64,000 bases of DNA from Candidatus Microgenomates bacterium (GTDB lineage: Bacteria > Patescibacteria > JACPGU01): positions 47,437 to 111,436 of the forward strand of contig JACPGU010000004.1 in NCBI GenBank assembly GCA_016188915.1, written 5' to 3'. Positions within the stretch are counted from its first letter, which is position 1. Each line of letters starts with the position of its first letter. Made by a program: the position numbers and the translations under genes. Below the pieces are notes generated by a model. The model was not told where the DNA came from. It saw nothing but the letters and a program-made list of their open reading frames with translations, and did no database searches. Positions 1 through 8,048 of this stretch are shown here, piece after piece.

Positions 1-1195
1 TATTGGCGAATTCTCTCAAATCGCTTAAAGGCTGGCTGATTCTGGTAATCAGTTTGTTTTGTTTTTCTTTCTTTATTTCATTGGGGTCAAAACGCCATAT
101 CTCATAATTGCGGGTATAGTAAATATCGTATCCTTTATCGCCATAAAGTAGGCGAGTCACTTGATCATTGAGGCTGATAGTCGGCTCACCAGAAGAGAAT
201 ACGCCGAGTTGGCCGTTATTCAAAATATAAAATTGTCGCCCATTTGCTCCCGGCAAAATAGTGAAATCATCGCTTGGAGTGAAATCATCAAGGACAAAAT
301 CAATCTGCTCTATACTGGTATCGTAGCGAGCCAATTTTTTCTCCGCATTTTGGACAAAGTATAAATATTGATTATCTCCGGAGACGGATGAAACATTTTT
401 GACGGCGATATTGATATTTTTTTGCGCTATATTGATCTGGTAAAGATCGCGGCCGTTAGTGCCAAAAAGTTCATTATTATTTTTGTCCAAGAAAAATATC
501 TCTTCAAAAAAAGGAGAGAAAGAAAAAGCTTGATGGAAATAAAAACCTTCCCTGGTGTCAGTGTCCAGCCAATAAATAATATTACCAATATCACGGATGA
601 AAATAACGGTTGATCTTTTGCTGTCGCTTGACCAAAAAAAGCGGATATTTTTCGTTTGATCGGGGATTTTTATGCCTAGATCGTAATCAGTTTTTTTACT
701 TAAATCATAAATATTGACGGAACGATCAACCGTATAAATCATCTTGCGACTGTTGGGAGCAAAGGAAAAATCTTGAATATTTTTTTCTAAAAGAGATGTT
801 TTTTGGATATTTTCTGGGACAAAGATGATTTTTTCTATTTCAGTAATCAATTCCGGGACGATAATAATATGTTCGCGATAGGGGAGATAGCTTTCTTTTT
901 TTATCTCCAGATCGTATTCTCCTGGAAAAAGACTGATGCTTTTGGAATTGTGCCAAATGCTAGGTAGCAAGCTCTCTTTGAAGGGGGCTGGCTGGCCGTT
1001 TATGAAAATATTAGCGCCACCATCCGGGCTTTTGAAGACCAAGAGGCCGGTTTTTTGTACTTTCCAAGTATGGGTGTTTACTCTATAGCCGGCAGCGTAA
1101 AGAGCCAAATACAAACAAAAAACCGACAAAGCAACTATGATAATTGTGGCTATGGTGTAGTATAGAGTTTTTTTGAATATTTTTTTCGCGGTCAT
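1..1195 (-). CDS. PEGA-domain membrane protein with WD40/TolB-like repeats (partial)
   Basis: The reading frame is open from an ATG at 1193-1195 (complement) to the window edge, about 398 residues, with the C-terminus missing. A single membrane helix (about residues 8-33) is followed by a PEGA-like segment (about 45-115, with the turn ANIFINGQP and the later SLFPGEYDLEI) and then by repeats of the type FSFAPNSRK and WSSDSKRS that suggest a beta-propeller. Exported proteins of this kind are usually anchored outside the membrane and may bind cell-wall material; that role is inferred from the family. It is divergent from murA, with which it shares a 77-bp intergenic region. The existence of the gene is well supported by uninterrupted translation; the function is not known. 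Confidence 0.85.
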   Translation of the reverse strand, partial: MTAKKIFKKTLYYTIATIIIVALSVFCLYLALYAAGYRVNTHTWKVQKTGLLVFKSPDGGANIFINGQPAPFKESLLPSIWHNSKSISLFPGEYDLEIKKESYLPYREHIIIVPELITEIEKIIFVPENIQKTSLLEKNIQDFSFAPNSRKMIYTVDRSVNIYDLSKKTDYDLGIKIPDQTKNIRFFWSSDSKRSTVIFIRDIGNIIYWLDTDTREGFYFHQAFSFSPFFEEIFFLDKNNNELFGTNGRDLYQINIAQKNINIAVKNVSSVSGDNQYLYFVQNAEKKLARYDTSIEQIDFVLDDFTPSDDFTILPGANGRQFYILNNGQLGVFSSGEPTISLNDQVTRLLYGDKGYDIYYTRNYEIWRFDPNEIKKEKQNKLITRISQPLSDLREFAN

Positions 1196-1257
1196 GGCGC
1201 CTTTATTATAGCATCTTTTTTACCCCAGACAAACTATCTAGGCAAAACAAACAATGA

Positions 1258-1263
1258 TATAAT
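1258..1263 (+). promoter_or_regulatory. Extended -10 box of murA
   Basis: TATAAT preceded by TGA gives an extended -10 (TGn-TATAAT). It ends only 9 bases before the murA ATG, so the transcript would start at or within a few bases of the start codon. No convincing -35 is present 17 bp upstream. Confidence 0.6.
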
Positions 1264-1272
1264 AAGGCTCTT

Positions 1273-2532
1273 ATGGAAAAATTGATAATCTGTGGTGGGA
1301 AAAAATTAACAGGCAAGATTTCGGCATCTGGTTCTAAAAACGCGGCCCTACCTCTGATGGGGGCATCTATTTTGACCGATGAAAAAATAATATTACGAAA
1401 AGTGCCGGATTTGGCTGACATTCGCGTAATGATTAAGATATTGCAACATATCGGTAAAAAAATATCTTTTCATGGTGGCGTAATGGAGATTGAGCGGGGG
1501 AAGGAGACCAAAACAGAGGCTCCTTACGAATTGGTCCGGCAAATGCGCGCCTCAATTATCGTTTTGGGACCGCTTTTGGCAAGATTTGGCCAATGCCGAG
1601 TTTCTTTGCCTGGCGGTTGCGCTTTTGGTCCGCGGCCGGTGGATTTGCATATCAAGGGTATGGAAAATCTGGGGGCAAAAATAACTCTTAATCATGGCTA
1701 TATCTCGGCTAGTGCTAAAAAATTAAAAGGCAAAGAGATGGTTTTGGCGGGAGAATTCGGCTCATCTGTTTTGGGAACCGACAATGTAATGATGGCGGCA
1801 ACTTTGGCCGAGGGCAAAACCGTCATCAAAAGCGCGGCTCGTGAGCCAGAATGTGTTGATTTGGCGGGACTGCTCGTCTCTATGGGAGCCAAAATATCAG
1901 GGGCGGGGACAGATACCATCACTATTGAGGGAGTGGACGAATTGACCGGCGCTGACTATACTATTATTCCGGACAGGATAGAGGTAGCAACTTATTTGGC
2001 GGCGGGAGTGGTGACAGGTGGAGAGGTAACGGTAGAAAATTGCCGTCCGGATCATTTGGAGAATCCTTTGGATTTTTTAAAAAAAGTAGGATTTGATATT
2101 ATAAAAGATGAAAACAGCATAAAAATCAGCGGACAGGGCAGGTATCCTTTGAATATCGCTACTGGGCCGTATCCTGGTTTTCCTACTGATTTGCAGGCTA
2201 TTTTTACCGTTATTGCTTGCTTACTCCCAGGTGAAAGTCATATTTCGGAGGGCATTTATTTAGACAGATTTTCTCATATTTTGGAATTGGCGAGACTCGG
2301 AGCCAAAATAGAGTCCAAAGGTTCCAGCATCACCATCAAAGGCAAAAGCAAATTGACTGGCGCGCCTATCCAAGCCTCTGATTTGCGTTGTGGCGCGGCG
2401 CTGGCGCTGGCGGCCTTGATGGCTTGCAACACTACGGAGCTTGCCGGAGTCTATCATATAGATAGGGGTTATGAAAATTTTGAAGAAAAACTGAGGAGTT
2501 TGGGGGCGGAGATAGAGAGGGAAGGGGATTAG
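1273..2532 (+). CDS. murA: UDP-N-acetylglucosamine 1-carboxyvinyltransferase
   Basis: MurA transfers enolpyruvate from PEP to UDP-GlcNAc in the first committed cytoplasmic step of peptidoglycan synthesis. The 419-residue length is normal. The substrate-binding pair K22/N23 (SGSKNAALP) is present, the catalytic loop GGCAFGPRPVDLH carries C116 (the residue attacked by fosfomycin; many resistant bacteria have Asp), and the general-base aspartate is D306 in GFPTDLQ. Both halves of the EPSP-synthase-like inside-out barrel are complete. The ATG is 9 bases after a -10 box and no ribosome-binding site fits between them, which suggests leaderless translation. The 110-bp gap behind it holds an AT-rich inverted repeat. 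The assignment is very secure. Confidence 0.97.
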   Translation: MEKLIICGGKKLTGKISASGSKNAALPLMGASILTDEKIILRKVPDLADIRVMIKILQHIGKKISFHGGVMEIERGKETKTEAPYELVRQMRASIIVLGPLLARFGQCRVSLPGGCAFGPRPVDLHIKGMENLGAKITLNHGYISASAKKLKGKEMVLAGEFGSSVLGTDNVMMAATLAEGKTVIKSAAREPECVDLAGLLVSMGAKISGAGTDTITIEGVDELTGADYTIIPDRIEVATYLAAGVVTGGEVTVENCRPDHLENPLDFLKKVGFDIIKDENSIKISGQGRYPLNIATGPYPGFPTDLQAIFTVIACLLPGESHISEGIYLDRFSHILELARLGAKIESKGSSITIKGKSKLTGAPIQASDLRCGAALALAALMACNTTELAGVYHIDRGYENFEEKLRSLGAEIEREGD

Positions 2533-2537
2533 TTAAT

Positions 2538-2634
2538 TTTTGAATTTTGTAATTTTTAATTTTTAAATAAATCTTAATTTTTAATGTTTAAAAATTTGAA
2601 TTTAGAAATTATTTAAAAATTACAAAATTCAAAA
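2538..2634. repeat. AT-rich 21-bp perfect inverted repeat in the murA-GT4 gap
   Basis: Arms 2538-2558 and 2614-2634 are exact reverse complements (TTTTGAATTTTG... and its complement), separated by 55 AT-rich bases. The right arm runs into the start of the next gene. The string AAAATTCTAAATATG at its right end recurs inside argS near 13300-13313, so this filler belongs to the same low-complexity family that also invades coding regions. Confidence 0.75.
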
Positions 2635-2642
2635 TTCTAAAT

Positions 2643-3776
2643 ATGCTCATAGGTATCGATGCGTCAAAAATAGGAGTGAAGGGAAAAACGGGCGTTGAAG
2701 AATACGCGACGCAGATTTTGCGTTATTTAATAAAAAATGACCGAACCAATCGCTATATTCTTTACGCTCCGCATGATATTAGTCCAGCCTTGGACAAACT
2801 GCCTGACAATTTTTCTCTAAAAATTATCTCCGCCCCTTTTTTTTGGACGCAGATAAGATTGGCGTGGCAGATTTGGAAAGACCATTTGGATTTATTTTTT
2901 ACTCCCAGTTACGCGCCGCCAGTTTTTTGTTTTGTTCCTCATATTGCCGTTATCCATGATGTAGCCTTCCGTCTTTTTCCTGAAAATTATACCCTATTAC
3001 AGAGAATGATTTTGGAGATTACTACCAGATTGGCAATAGGGCGCGCTAAAAAAATAATCACTATCTCGCAGACGACAAAAAATGATCTAGTCCATCTATT
3101 TCGCGCTCAATCTTTGAAAATAGAAGTGACCTATTTGGGCTTTGACGACACAATGATTAAATGGCGGCATTTTGACAAAAATGTTTGGGAAAATATCAGT
3201 GAAAAGTTTAACATCAAAAAACCCTATCTTTTATTCGTAGGGAGGATAGAGGGCAAAAAAAATCTCGGCAATCTTCTGCAAGCTTTTTACAATCTATTGG
3301 CCGAAGGGCAAGATTTGCAAATGATTTTGGCGGGCAAAGACGGAGTGGGGGCGGATGAAGTGCGAGCGGTGGCCGCTAAATACAATCTAGACGACAAAGT
3401 GATTTTTACCGGATACATTAGCGAGGAAGAAAAAAAATATTTGCTTTCTCGTTGTCTTTGCTTTACTTTTGTTCCGAAATACGAAGGCTTTGGTATCCCC
3501 GTGCTGGAAGCGATGGCGATGAATATCCCAGTGGTAGCTTCGGACATTCCGGTTTTTCACGAATTGTACCGTGACGCGGTTATTTTGACCAAACCGGAAG
3601 ATCCTGATGCTATCGCCTATGGAATAAAAAGTTTACTGGACGATCCAGAAAGAATAAAAATTTTAAAAGAAAGAGGGAAAAAAATGGTCAAAGATTTTTC
3701 TTGGGACTATTGCGGAGAGAAGATTTTGAGTATAATAAATGAGGCTACTAAAGATAAAAATGATAGGAGGATATAG
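2643..3776 (+). CDS. GT4-family glycosyltransferase
   Basis: A 377-residue GT-B fold enzyme that should transfer a sugar from a nucleotide donor, probably in cell-surface polysaccharide synthesis. The N-terminal half has the GIDASKIG and TGVEEYATQ glycine loops typical of mannosyl/rhamnosyl transferases; the C-terminal Glycosyl_transf_1 domain begins near YLLFVGRIEGKKNL and contains the EX7E nucleotide-sugar motif (E281 and E289 in YEGFGIPVLEAMA). No membrane segment is seen. It is followed by the DedA gene with a one-base overlap of stop and start, so the two are co-translated. Donor and acceptor cannot be read from the sequence. Confidence 0.9.
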   Translation: MLIGIDASKIGVKGKTGVEEYATQILRYLIKNDRTNRYILYAPHDISPALDKLPDNFSLKIISAPFFWTQIRLAWQIWKDHLDLFFTPSYAPPVFCFVPHIAVIHDVAFRLFPENYTLLQRMILEITTRLAIGRAKKIITISQTTKNDLVHLFRAQSLKIEVTYLGFDDTMIKWRHFDKNVWENISEKFNIKKPYLLFVGRIEGKKNLGNLLQAFYNLLAEGQDLQMILAGKDGVGADEVRAVAAKYNLDDKVIFTGYISEEEKKYLLSRCLCFTFVPKYEGFGIPVLEAMAMNIPVVASDIPVFHELYRDAVILTKPEDPDAIAYGIKSLLDDPERIKILKERGKKMVKDFSWDYCGEKILSIINEATKDKNDRRI

Positions 3777-4384
3777 TGTTTGACCTGGTAACCTTGATTA
3801 AGGCGGTAGGGTATTTAGGCATATTTGGCATTGTTTTTGCCGAATCAGGCCTTTTGATTGGATTTTTTCTGCCTGGCGATTCCCTGCTTTTTACGGCCGG
3901 TTTTTTGGCATCGGGCGGATATCTGGACATCAATATTTTGATTGCTCTGATTTTTGTTGGAGCAGTTTTGGGAGATAATACAGGCTACGCTTTTGGCCAC
4001 AAGATGGGACCAAGGGTTTTTAAATCAGAAGAATCGGTTTTTTTTCATAAAAAACATTTGACGCAGGCGGAAAATTTTTTCAAAAAACACGGAGGCAAAA
4101 CTTTGATTTTGGCGCGTTTTATTCCGGCTATCAGAACTTTTGCTCCGATTTTGGCCGGCGTGGGTCAGATGTCTTACCGAATTTTTTTTCTATATAATGT
4201 AGTTGGCGCCGCCCTTTGGTCTATTGGAGTGACTTTGGCTGGATTTTATTTGGGGCGGCTGATCCCTGATGTCGATCATTATCTTTTGCCTATAGTGGGG
4301 GGAATAGTTTTTGTTTCTATTTTGCCTGGGCTTTGGCAGGTGATAAAAATTAGAAGGTCAAAAAGGCGAAGCTCTGAAGGGTAG
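3776..4384 (+). CDS. DedA/VTT-domain membrane protein
   Basis: A 202-residue inner-membrane protein of the DedA family (SNARE-associated/VTT domain), whose members recycle undecaprenyl phosphate or other lipids across the membrane. Characteristic parts are the glycine-rich first segment with GLLIGFFLPGDSLLF, the acidic loop GDNTGYAFG, and the re-entrant ARFIPAIRTFAPILAG around residues 110-125. I place the start at GTG 3776, overlapping the upstream stop by one base, with an AGGAGG about 5 bases before it. Its link to the glycosyltransferase suggests a shared role in surface polymer or lipid-carrier turnover; that is inference. Confidence 0.9.
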   Translation: MFDLVTLIKAVGYLGIFGIVFAESGLLIGFFLPGDSLLFTAGFLASGGYLDINILIALIFVGAVLGDNTGYAFGHKMGPRVFKSEESVFFHKKHLTQAENFFKKHGGKTLILARFIPAIRTFAPILAGVGQMSYRIFFLYNVVGAALWSIGVTLAGFYLGRLIPDVDHYLLPIVGGIVFVSILPGLWQVIKIRRSKRRSSEG

Positions 4385-4424
4385 ATTGACTTTTTTATAC
4401 TAATATTGAGTAATAAAGATTTTC

Positions 4425-4496
4425 TCAATAACGTCTTGATTTTTTGGCTAAATAGTGCTACTTTTGTCAATAACGTCCCTCGTGGGGCAATAGTGT
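4425..4496 (+). repeat. Direct repeat in the leader of the NHL gene
   Basis: TCAATAACGTC occurs at 4425-4435 and again at 4467-4477, a 42-bp period, and each copy is followed by a AATAGTG sequence (about 4451 and 4489). The unit lies between the DedA stop and the ribosome-binding site of the large secreted protein and could be a regulator site or part of a folded leader. No function can be assigned. Confidence 0.5.
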
Positions 4497-4528
4497 GGCT
4501 TAAAAAAAAACGAATAAAGGAGGCGGCC

Positions 4529-7030
4529 ATGAACCGCGCGAAAATAGCAGTTCTAGCAATTTTGCTGGTTGTAGCGTCCGCGACTGTTTCGGTCGCCGAA
4601 ATGATCAATCTTTCTTTTGAGAAAGGTTGGCAGACGGTTTCTTTTGGATTTTATTGGCAGGGGAGCGATCTTTTTGATTTGCTTTCACAAAACCAGATCC
4701 AAGTTTTTTCTTTTGACAAAAGCTTGGGTTATTCGGAAAAAGTAGTATCGGCTTCCAGCCTGAAAGCAGGAAGGCCATATTGGCTTTTTGCTAAATCAGC
4801 GGCTACTTTTTCAATTGACGGCAACAAGATTCTTCCTTCCGATACTTTCATAACCGCTTTGGCTGGTTGGAATCTGCTACCCAATCCTTTTTGGAGCGAA
4901 GCGGATCTGACTTGTCGAAGCAAACTTTCCGGCGTGCCCTTTGATTCTTCCGCCTATGTTTTCACGGGCGAAGAATATGTGGCGACCACGACTATTCCTA
5001 TCGGCGCTTCTTTCTTCTTCAAGGTGGCGCAGAACACGAATTTGGAGATTTTTACCACTTCTATTTACGAATGTGGCGATGGTATTTTTACTGCCGCTTG
5101 CGAAGCCTGCGATGATGGCGCCAATAACGGCCAGATAGGATTTTGCAATCTTTCTTGCGCAGGAATGGTTTTGGCCACCTGCAATGGCATCGCGGTGGAT
5201 GAAGGCGAAATCTGTGACGGCAACCAGCAGATCTGTTCTGATGGTTGTTATAGTGGCCTAGAAGATTGTCTTGTGGATTGTTCCGGCTGGGAGGAATGCG
5301 TGGTGACTGGGCAATCCTGTGGCGATGGCGTTAAGACTGGCTGCGAATTTTGCGACGACGGCGCCAATAACGGTCAGATGGGGTTTTGCAGCCTGGACTG
5401 TGGATCTATTTTGCCTTCTCTTTGCGGGAACGGCGATTTGGACAACGGCGAATATTGCGATTCGGATACGATTGTTTGCAATGACGGTTGCTATATCGGA
5501 TCGCAAACCTGTCTTTTGGACTGTTCGGCGTATGAGACCTGCGATGTCGGGTCTCAATCTTGCGGCGATGGTATAAAAAACGGTTGCGAGACTTGCGACG
5601 ACGGTGCCAATAACGGCCAGCCCGAATTTTGCAATCTCTCTTGCAACGGTCAGACATCGGCTCTTTGCGGGAATGGGACTCTGGATATTGGCGAGATATG
5701 CGAAGTAGGAGCATTCAAATCATGCAGGGATGAAGCTACCAATTGTTACGACGGATCGCGTTATTGCAAAACCGATTGCACCGGCTATGAGAGCGTTTGC
5801 GATATCGGTGGCCAACGTTGCGACAATGGAATCCAGGAAGGCTGTGAGACTTGCGACGACGGCGCGGCCAATGGGACGCCCAATCATTGCAACGCGATCT
5901 GCCATGGCACAACTTCTTCTGTTTGCGACAATGGCGTGGTGGAATTTGGCGAGGATTGCGATCCGCCGGATACTAACACGGATTGCCCCTATGGCGAGAT
6001 GAGCTGTTTCGTTTGCGGGGTAAATTGCCAAGATGTTTTCGGCATACCCCATTATTGCAGCGATGGGACGCTGGATTTGTCATCTGGCGAGCAGTGCGAT
6101 GACGACAATACGCTGAATGGCGATGGCTGTTCGGCTGATTGTCAGGTGGAGGTCCCACCCTATGCCACCCAGACTTTTGTTTTGAAATGGGGGATTACCG
6201 GATCGGGGAATGGACAATTTTCCACTCCGCGCGACCTGGACACCGACACCAATGGCAATGTCTATGTGGTGGACCAGGACAATGACCGAGTGCAGAAATT
6301 TGACGCCGACGGCAACTGGCTGGCCAGTTTTGGTCCGGCAATTGTCGGCACGATAGATCTTTGGACTCCGGAAGGCGTTTGCGTCAGTCCCAATAGCGGG
6401 ACGATCGCTATCACCGATAGAGATAATTCGCGAGTAGTACTGCTGGATTATTTTGGCAACTACTTGCGGGAGTTCGGCGGATCTGGCGATAGTGATGGGG
6501 AGTTTTATGAGCCACGAGGCTGTGTCTGGGACAAAGATGACAATATCTATGTTGCAGATAGTAGTCCTCAGGTGGGAGATAGCCTTCATCACCGAGTGCA
6601 GAAATTTGATATCCAGGGACAATTCCTGAATGTCAAATGGGGGCAGAAAGGCTCTGTTGACGGACAATTCAGTGGTCCCATTGGAATCATCATTGATCAG
6701 TGGGGCTATGTCTATGTGGCGGATAGCGGAAACCATCGCGTCCAGAAATTTGACGCCGATGGAACATTCGTTGCCAAATGGGGGAGCCCCCTGACGATGT
6801 CCTGGCCGACCTACCTGGATATAGACGCCAACAATCGTCTCTATGTGGTGGATTTCGGTTACGCGGAAGTGGATGTTTTTGAAACCGATGGCCAGCAGGT
6901 GGGAAAAGTCGGAGTAAACGGTAGCGCTGATGGGGAATTCAATAATCCTATCGGAGTCGCTGTCTCCGGTACCACGGTCTATGTATCGGATATGACCAGC
7001 ACGAGAAATAACGTGCAAAAATTTCAATAA
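4529..7030 (+). CDS. Secreted Cys-rich repeat / NHL-propeller protein
   Basis: I take the start at ATG 4529, with AAAGGAGG 5 bases upstream, giving 833 residues that begin with a signal peptide (about 1-24, ending SVAE). Residues about 179-540 are a tandem Cys-rich region with repeated CGDG...CDDGANNG...C units and a final SGEQCDDDNTLNGDGCSADC unit like the Myxococcus Cys-rich repeat family. Residues about 545-833 are NHL repeats (RVQKFDADG, VYVVDQDNDRVQKF, VYVADSGNHRVQKF) that would form one beta-propeller. The protein is expected to be disulfide-rich and extracellular, probably binding protein or sugar. Its codon use is richer in G+C than its neighbours (5341-5400 has 34 of 60 G+C), suggesting a different history. 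Exact ligand unknown. Confidence 0.85.
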   Translation: MNRAKIAVLAILLVVASATVSVAEMINLSFEKGWQTVSFGFYWQGSDLFDLLSQNQIQVFSFDKSLGYSEKVVSASSLKAGRPYWLFAKSAATFSIDGNKILPSDTFITALAGWNLLPNPFWSEADLTCRSKLSGVPFDSSAYVFTGEEYVATTTIPIGASFFFKVAQNTNLEIFTTSIYECGDGIFTAACEACDDGANNGQIGFCNLSCAGMVLATCNGIAVDEGEICDGNQQICSDGCYSGLEDCLVDCSGWEECVVTGQSCGDGVKTGCEFCDDGANNGQMGFCSLDCGSILPSLCGNGDLDNGEYCDSDTIVCNDGCYIGSQTCLLDCSAYETCDVGSQSCGDGIKNGCETCDDGANNGQPEFCNLSCNGQTSALCGNGTLDIGEICEVGAFKSCRDEATNCYDGSRYCKTDCTGYESVCDIGGQRCDNGIQEGCETCDDGAANGTPNHCNAICHGTTSSVCDNGVVEFGEDCDPPDTNTDCPYGEMSCFVCGVNCQDVFGIPHYCSDGTLDLSSGEQCDDDNTLNGDGCSADCQVEVPPYATQTFVLKWGITGSGNGQFSTPRDLDTDTNGNVYVVDQDNDRVQKFDADGNWLASFGPAIVGTIDLWTPEGVCVSPNSGTIAITDRDNSRVVLLDYFGNYLREFGGSGDSDGEFYEPRGCVWDKDDNIYVADSSPQVGDSLHHRVQKFDIQGQFLNVKWGQKGSVDGQFSGPIGIIIDQWGYVYVADSGNHRVQKFDADGTFVAKWGSPLTMSWPTYLDIDANNRLYVVDFGYAEVDVFETDGQQVGKVGVNGSADGEFNNPIGVAVSGTTVYVSDMTSTRNNVQKFQ

Positions 7031-7043
7031 AGGCAATTTTGCC

Positions 7044-7072
7044 AAGCGCTCCGGGAGATCGGAGCGCTTTTA
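7044..7072 (+). terminator. Intrinsic terminator after the NHL gene
   Basis: AAGCGCTCCG and CGGAGCGCTT form a 10-bp stem with a 6-base loop (7044-7069), followed by a T-run. It lies 13 bases after the NHL stop codon and faces a convergent gene. Confidence 0.85.
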
Positions 7073-7100
7073 TTTCATAGAAAATTGCGTTGCAAGGACT

Positions 7101-8048
7101 CTACTTTACCAATTCTGATTCGGCGTAGATAGCGTAATCTAGCATACCCACGATCTGGCCGGTGGAACGGTCCATTTCCACGATAATTTTTCTCACCACA
7201 TTGCCGAAATAACCGGTGGATTCAATGATCGTCTTGGGTGTGGTCATCAGATCACTACTGCTTCCTCGCGTGATATTGAGATTGACGAAGGGGATGGAGC
7301 TATCCTTGGGCGCGCTGCCTTCGGTATAGATATTGGTGCCCGGTTCGGGCAGAGATTTGGTGTACCAAGGTTTGATGCGGATAATTTTTTTACCTACGCC
7401 GGTTCGAGATGATTGTATTCTGACTGATTTATTAAATGTACTAGTAAAAAACTTCCCTCCTTTTTCAATCGGGATGATACTGCCCTCTTCGTCATAGACG
7501 GTTATTTCCATCCGGTAGCCGCTGCGTTCAGAGCCGGCTAATATTTCTGTGGCCGGGTTGGGAGTCCACTCAATCTTCAAATCTCCCGTCAAACTGGGAA
7601 TACCGATTTCCACCACATCGTCGCGGTTGACCTGGAGATTTTGAATTTGCGGAGTTTTGTACCACATCTTCAATCCATAGTAGCGAGACTTCGGGTCTTT
7701 GGCGCCGGCAGCAGTACAAATGTTAGCAGAAAGCCGTCCCATCTGGAGATTGTCTTTGTCTAGATTGACGCACCGCGGACTATTATTGGTTTTGTCCGTG
7801 ACATCCACATTGGCGTTGGTATCGTTTTCAAAAGAAATTTCGCTGTCTTTGTTATACCGCCAGGAAAGTAGCGCCTCTTCCAGTCCCGCTTCGGCGGCGT
7901 AGTAGGCGATCAAAGAATTATCAATCCTGGTAGAATTTTTTACCTCATCTAGCATCTCTCTGGTGAAAAGTCCGATAGAAGTCAGCATGATTCCAGAAAT
8001 AATCAAGGTAGTGATGAGGGCGATACCCCGCTCTTTTTTCCTTGTCAT
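7101..8048 (-). CDS. PilX-like pilus assembly / pseudopilin protein
   Basis: A 315-residue protein that starts KKERG followed by a hydrophobic helix (about residues 9-28, IALITTLIISGIM), the layout of the PilX N-terminal domain: a class III-signal-like start without the Glu+5 of true pilins. An invariant-looking YYAAEAGLEEALL follows at about residue 50, as in PilX/GspK relatives. The rest is a soluble, beta-rich region without recognisable motifs. It overlaps the stop of the penicillin-binding protein by one base (TAATG), so the two are translationally coupled. It may be a minor pilin or tip component processed by the prepilin peptidase at 52.4 kb; that partnership is inferred. Confidence 0.75.
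   Translation of the reverse strand: MTRKKERGIALITTLIISGIMLTSIGLFTREMLDEVKNSTRIDNSLIAYYAAEAGLEEALLSWRYNKDSEISFENDTNANVDVTDKTNNSPRCVNLDKDNLQMGRLSANICTAAGAKDPKSRYYGLKMWYKTPQIQNLQVNRDDVVEIGIPSLTGDLKIEWTPNPATEILAGSERSGYRMEITVYDEEGSIIPIEKGGKFFTSTFNKSVRIQSSRTGVGKKIIRIKPWYTKSLPEPGTNIYTEGSAPKDSSIPFVNLNITRGSSSDLMTTPKTIIESTGYFGNVVRKIIVEMDRSTGQIVGMLDYAIYAESELVK

Noticed and set aside
6080..7045. 321-codon minus-strand frame over the NHL gene
   Set aside because: It is a mirror of the repeat-rich + strand gene, without a ribosome-binding site or domain.
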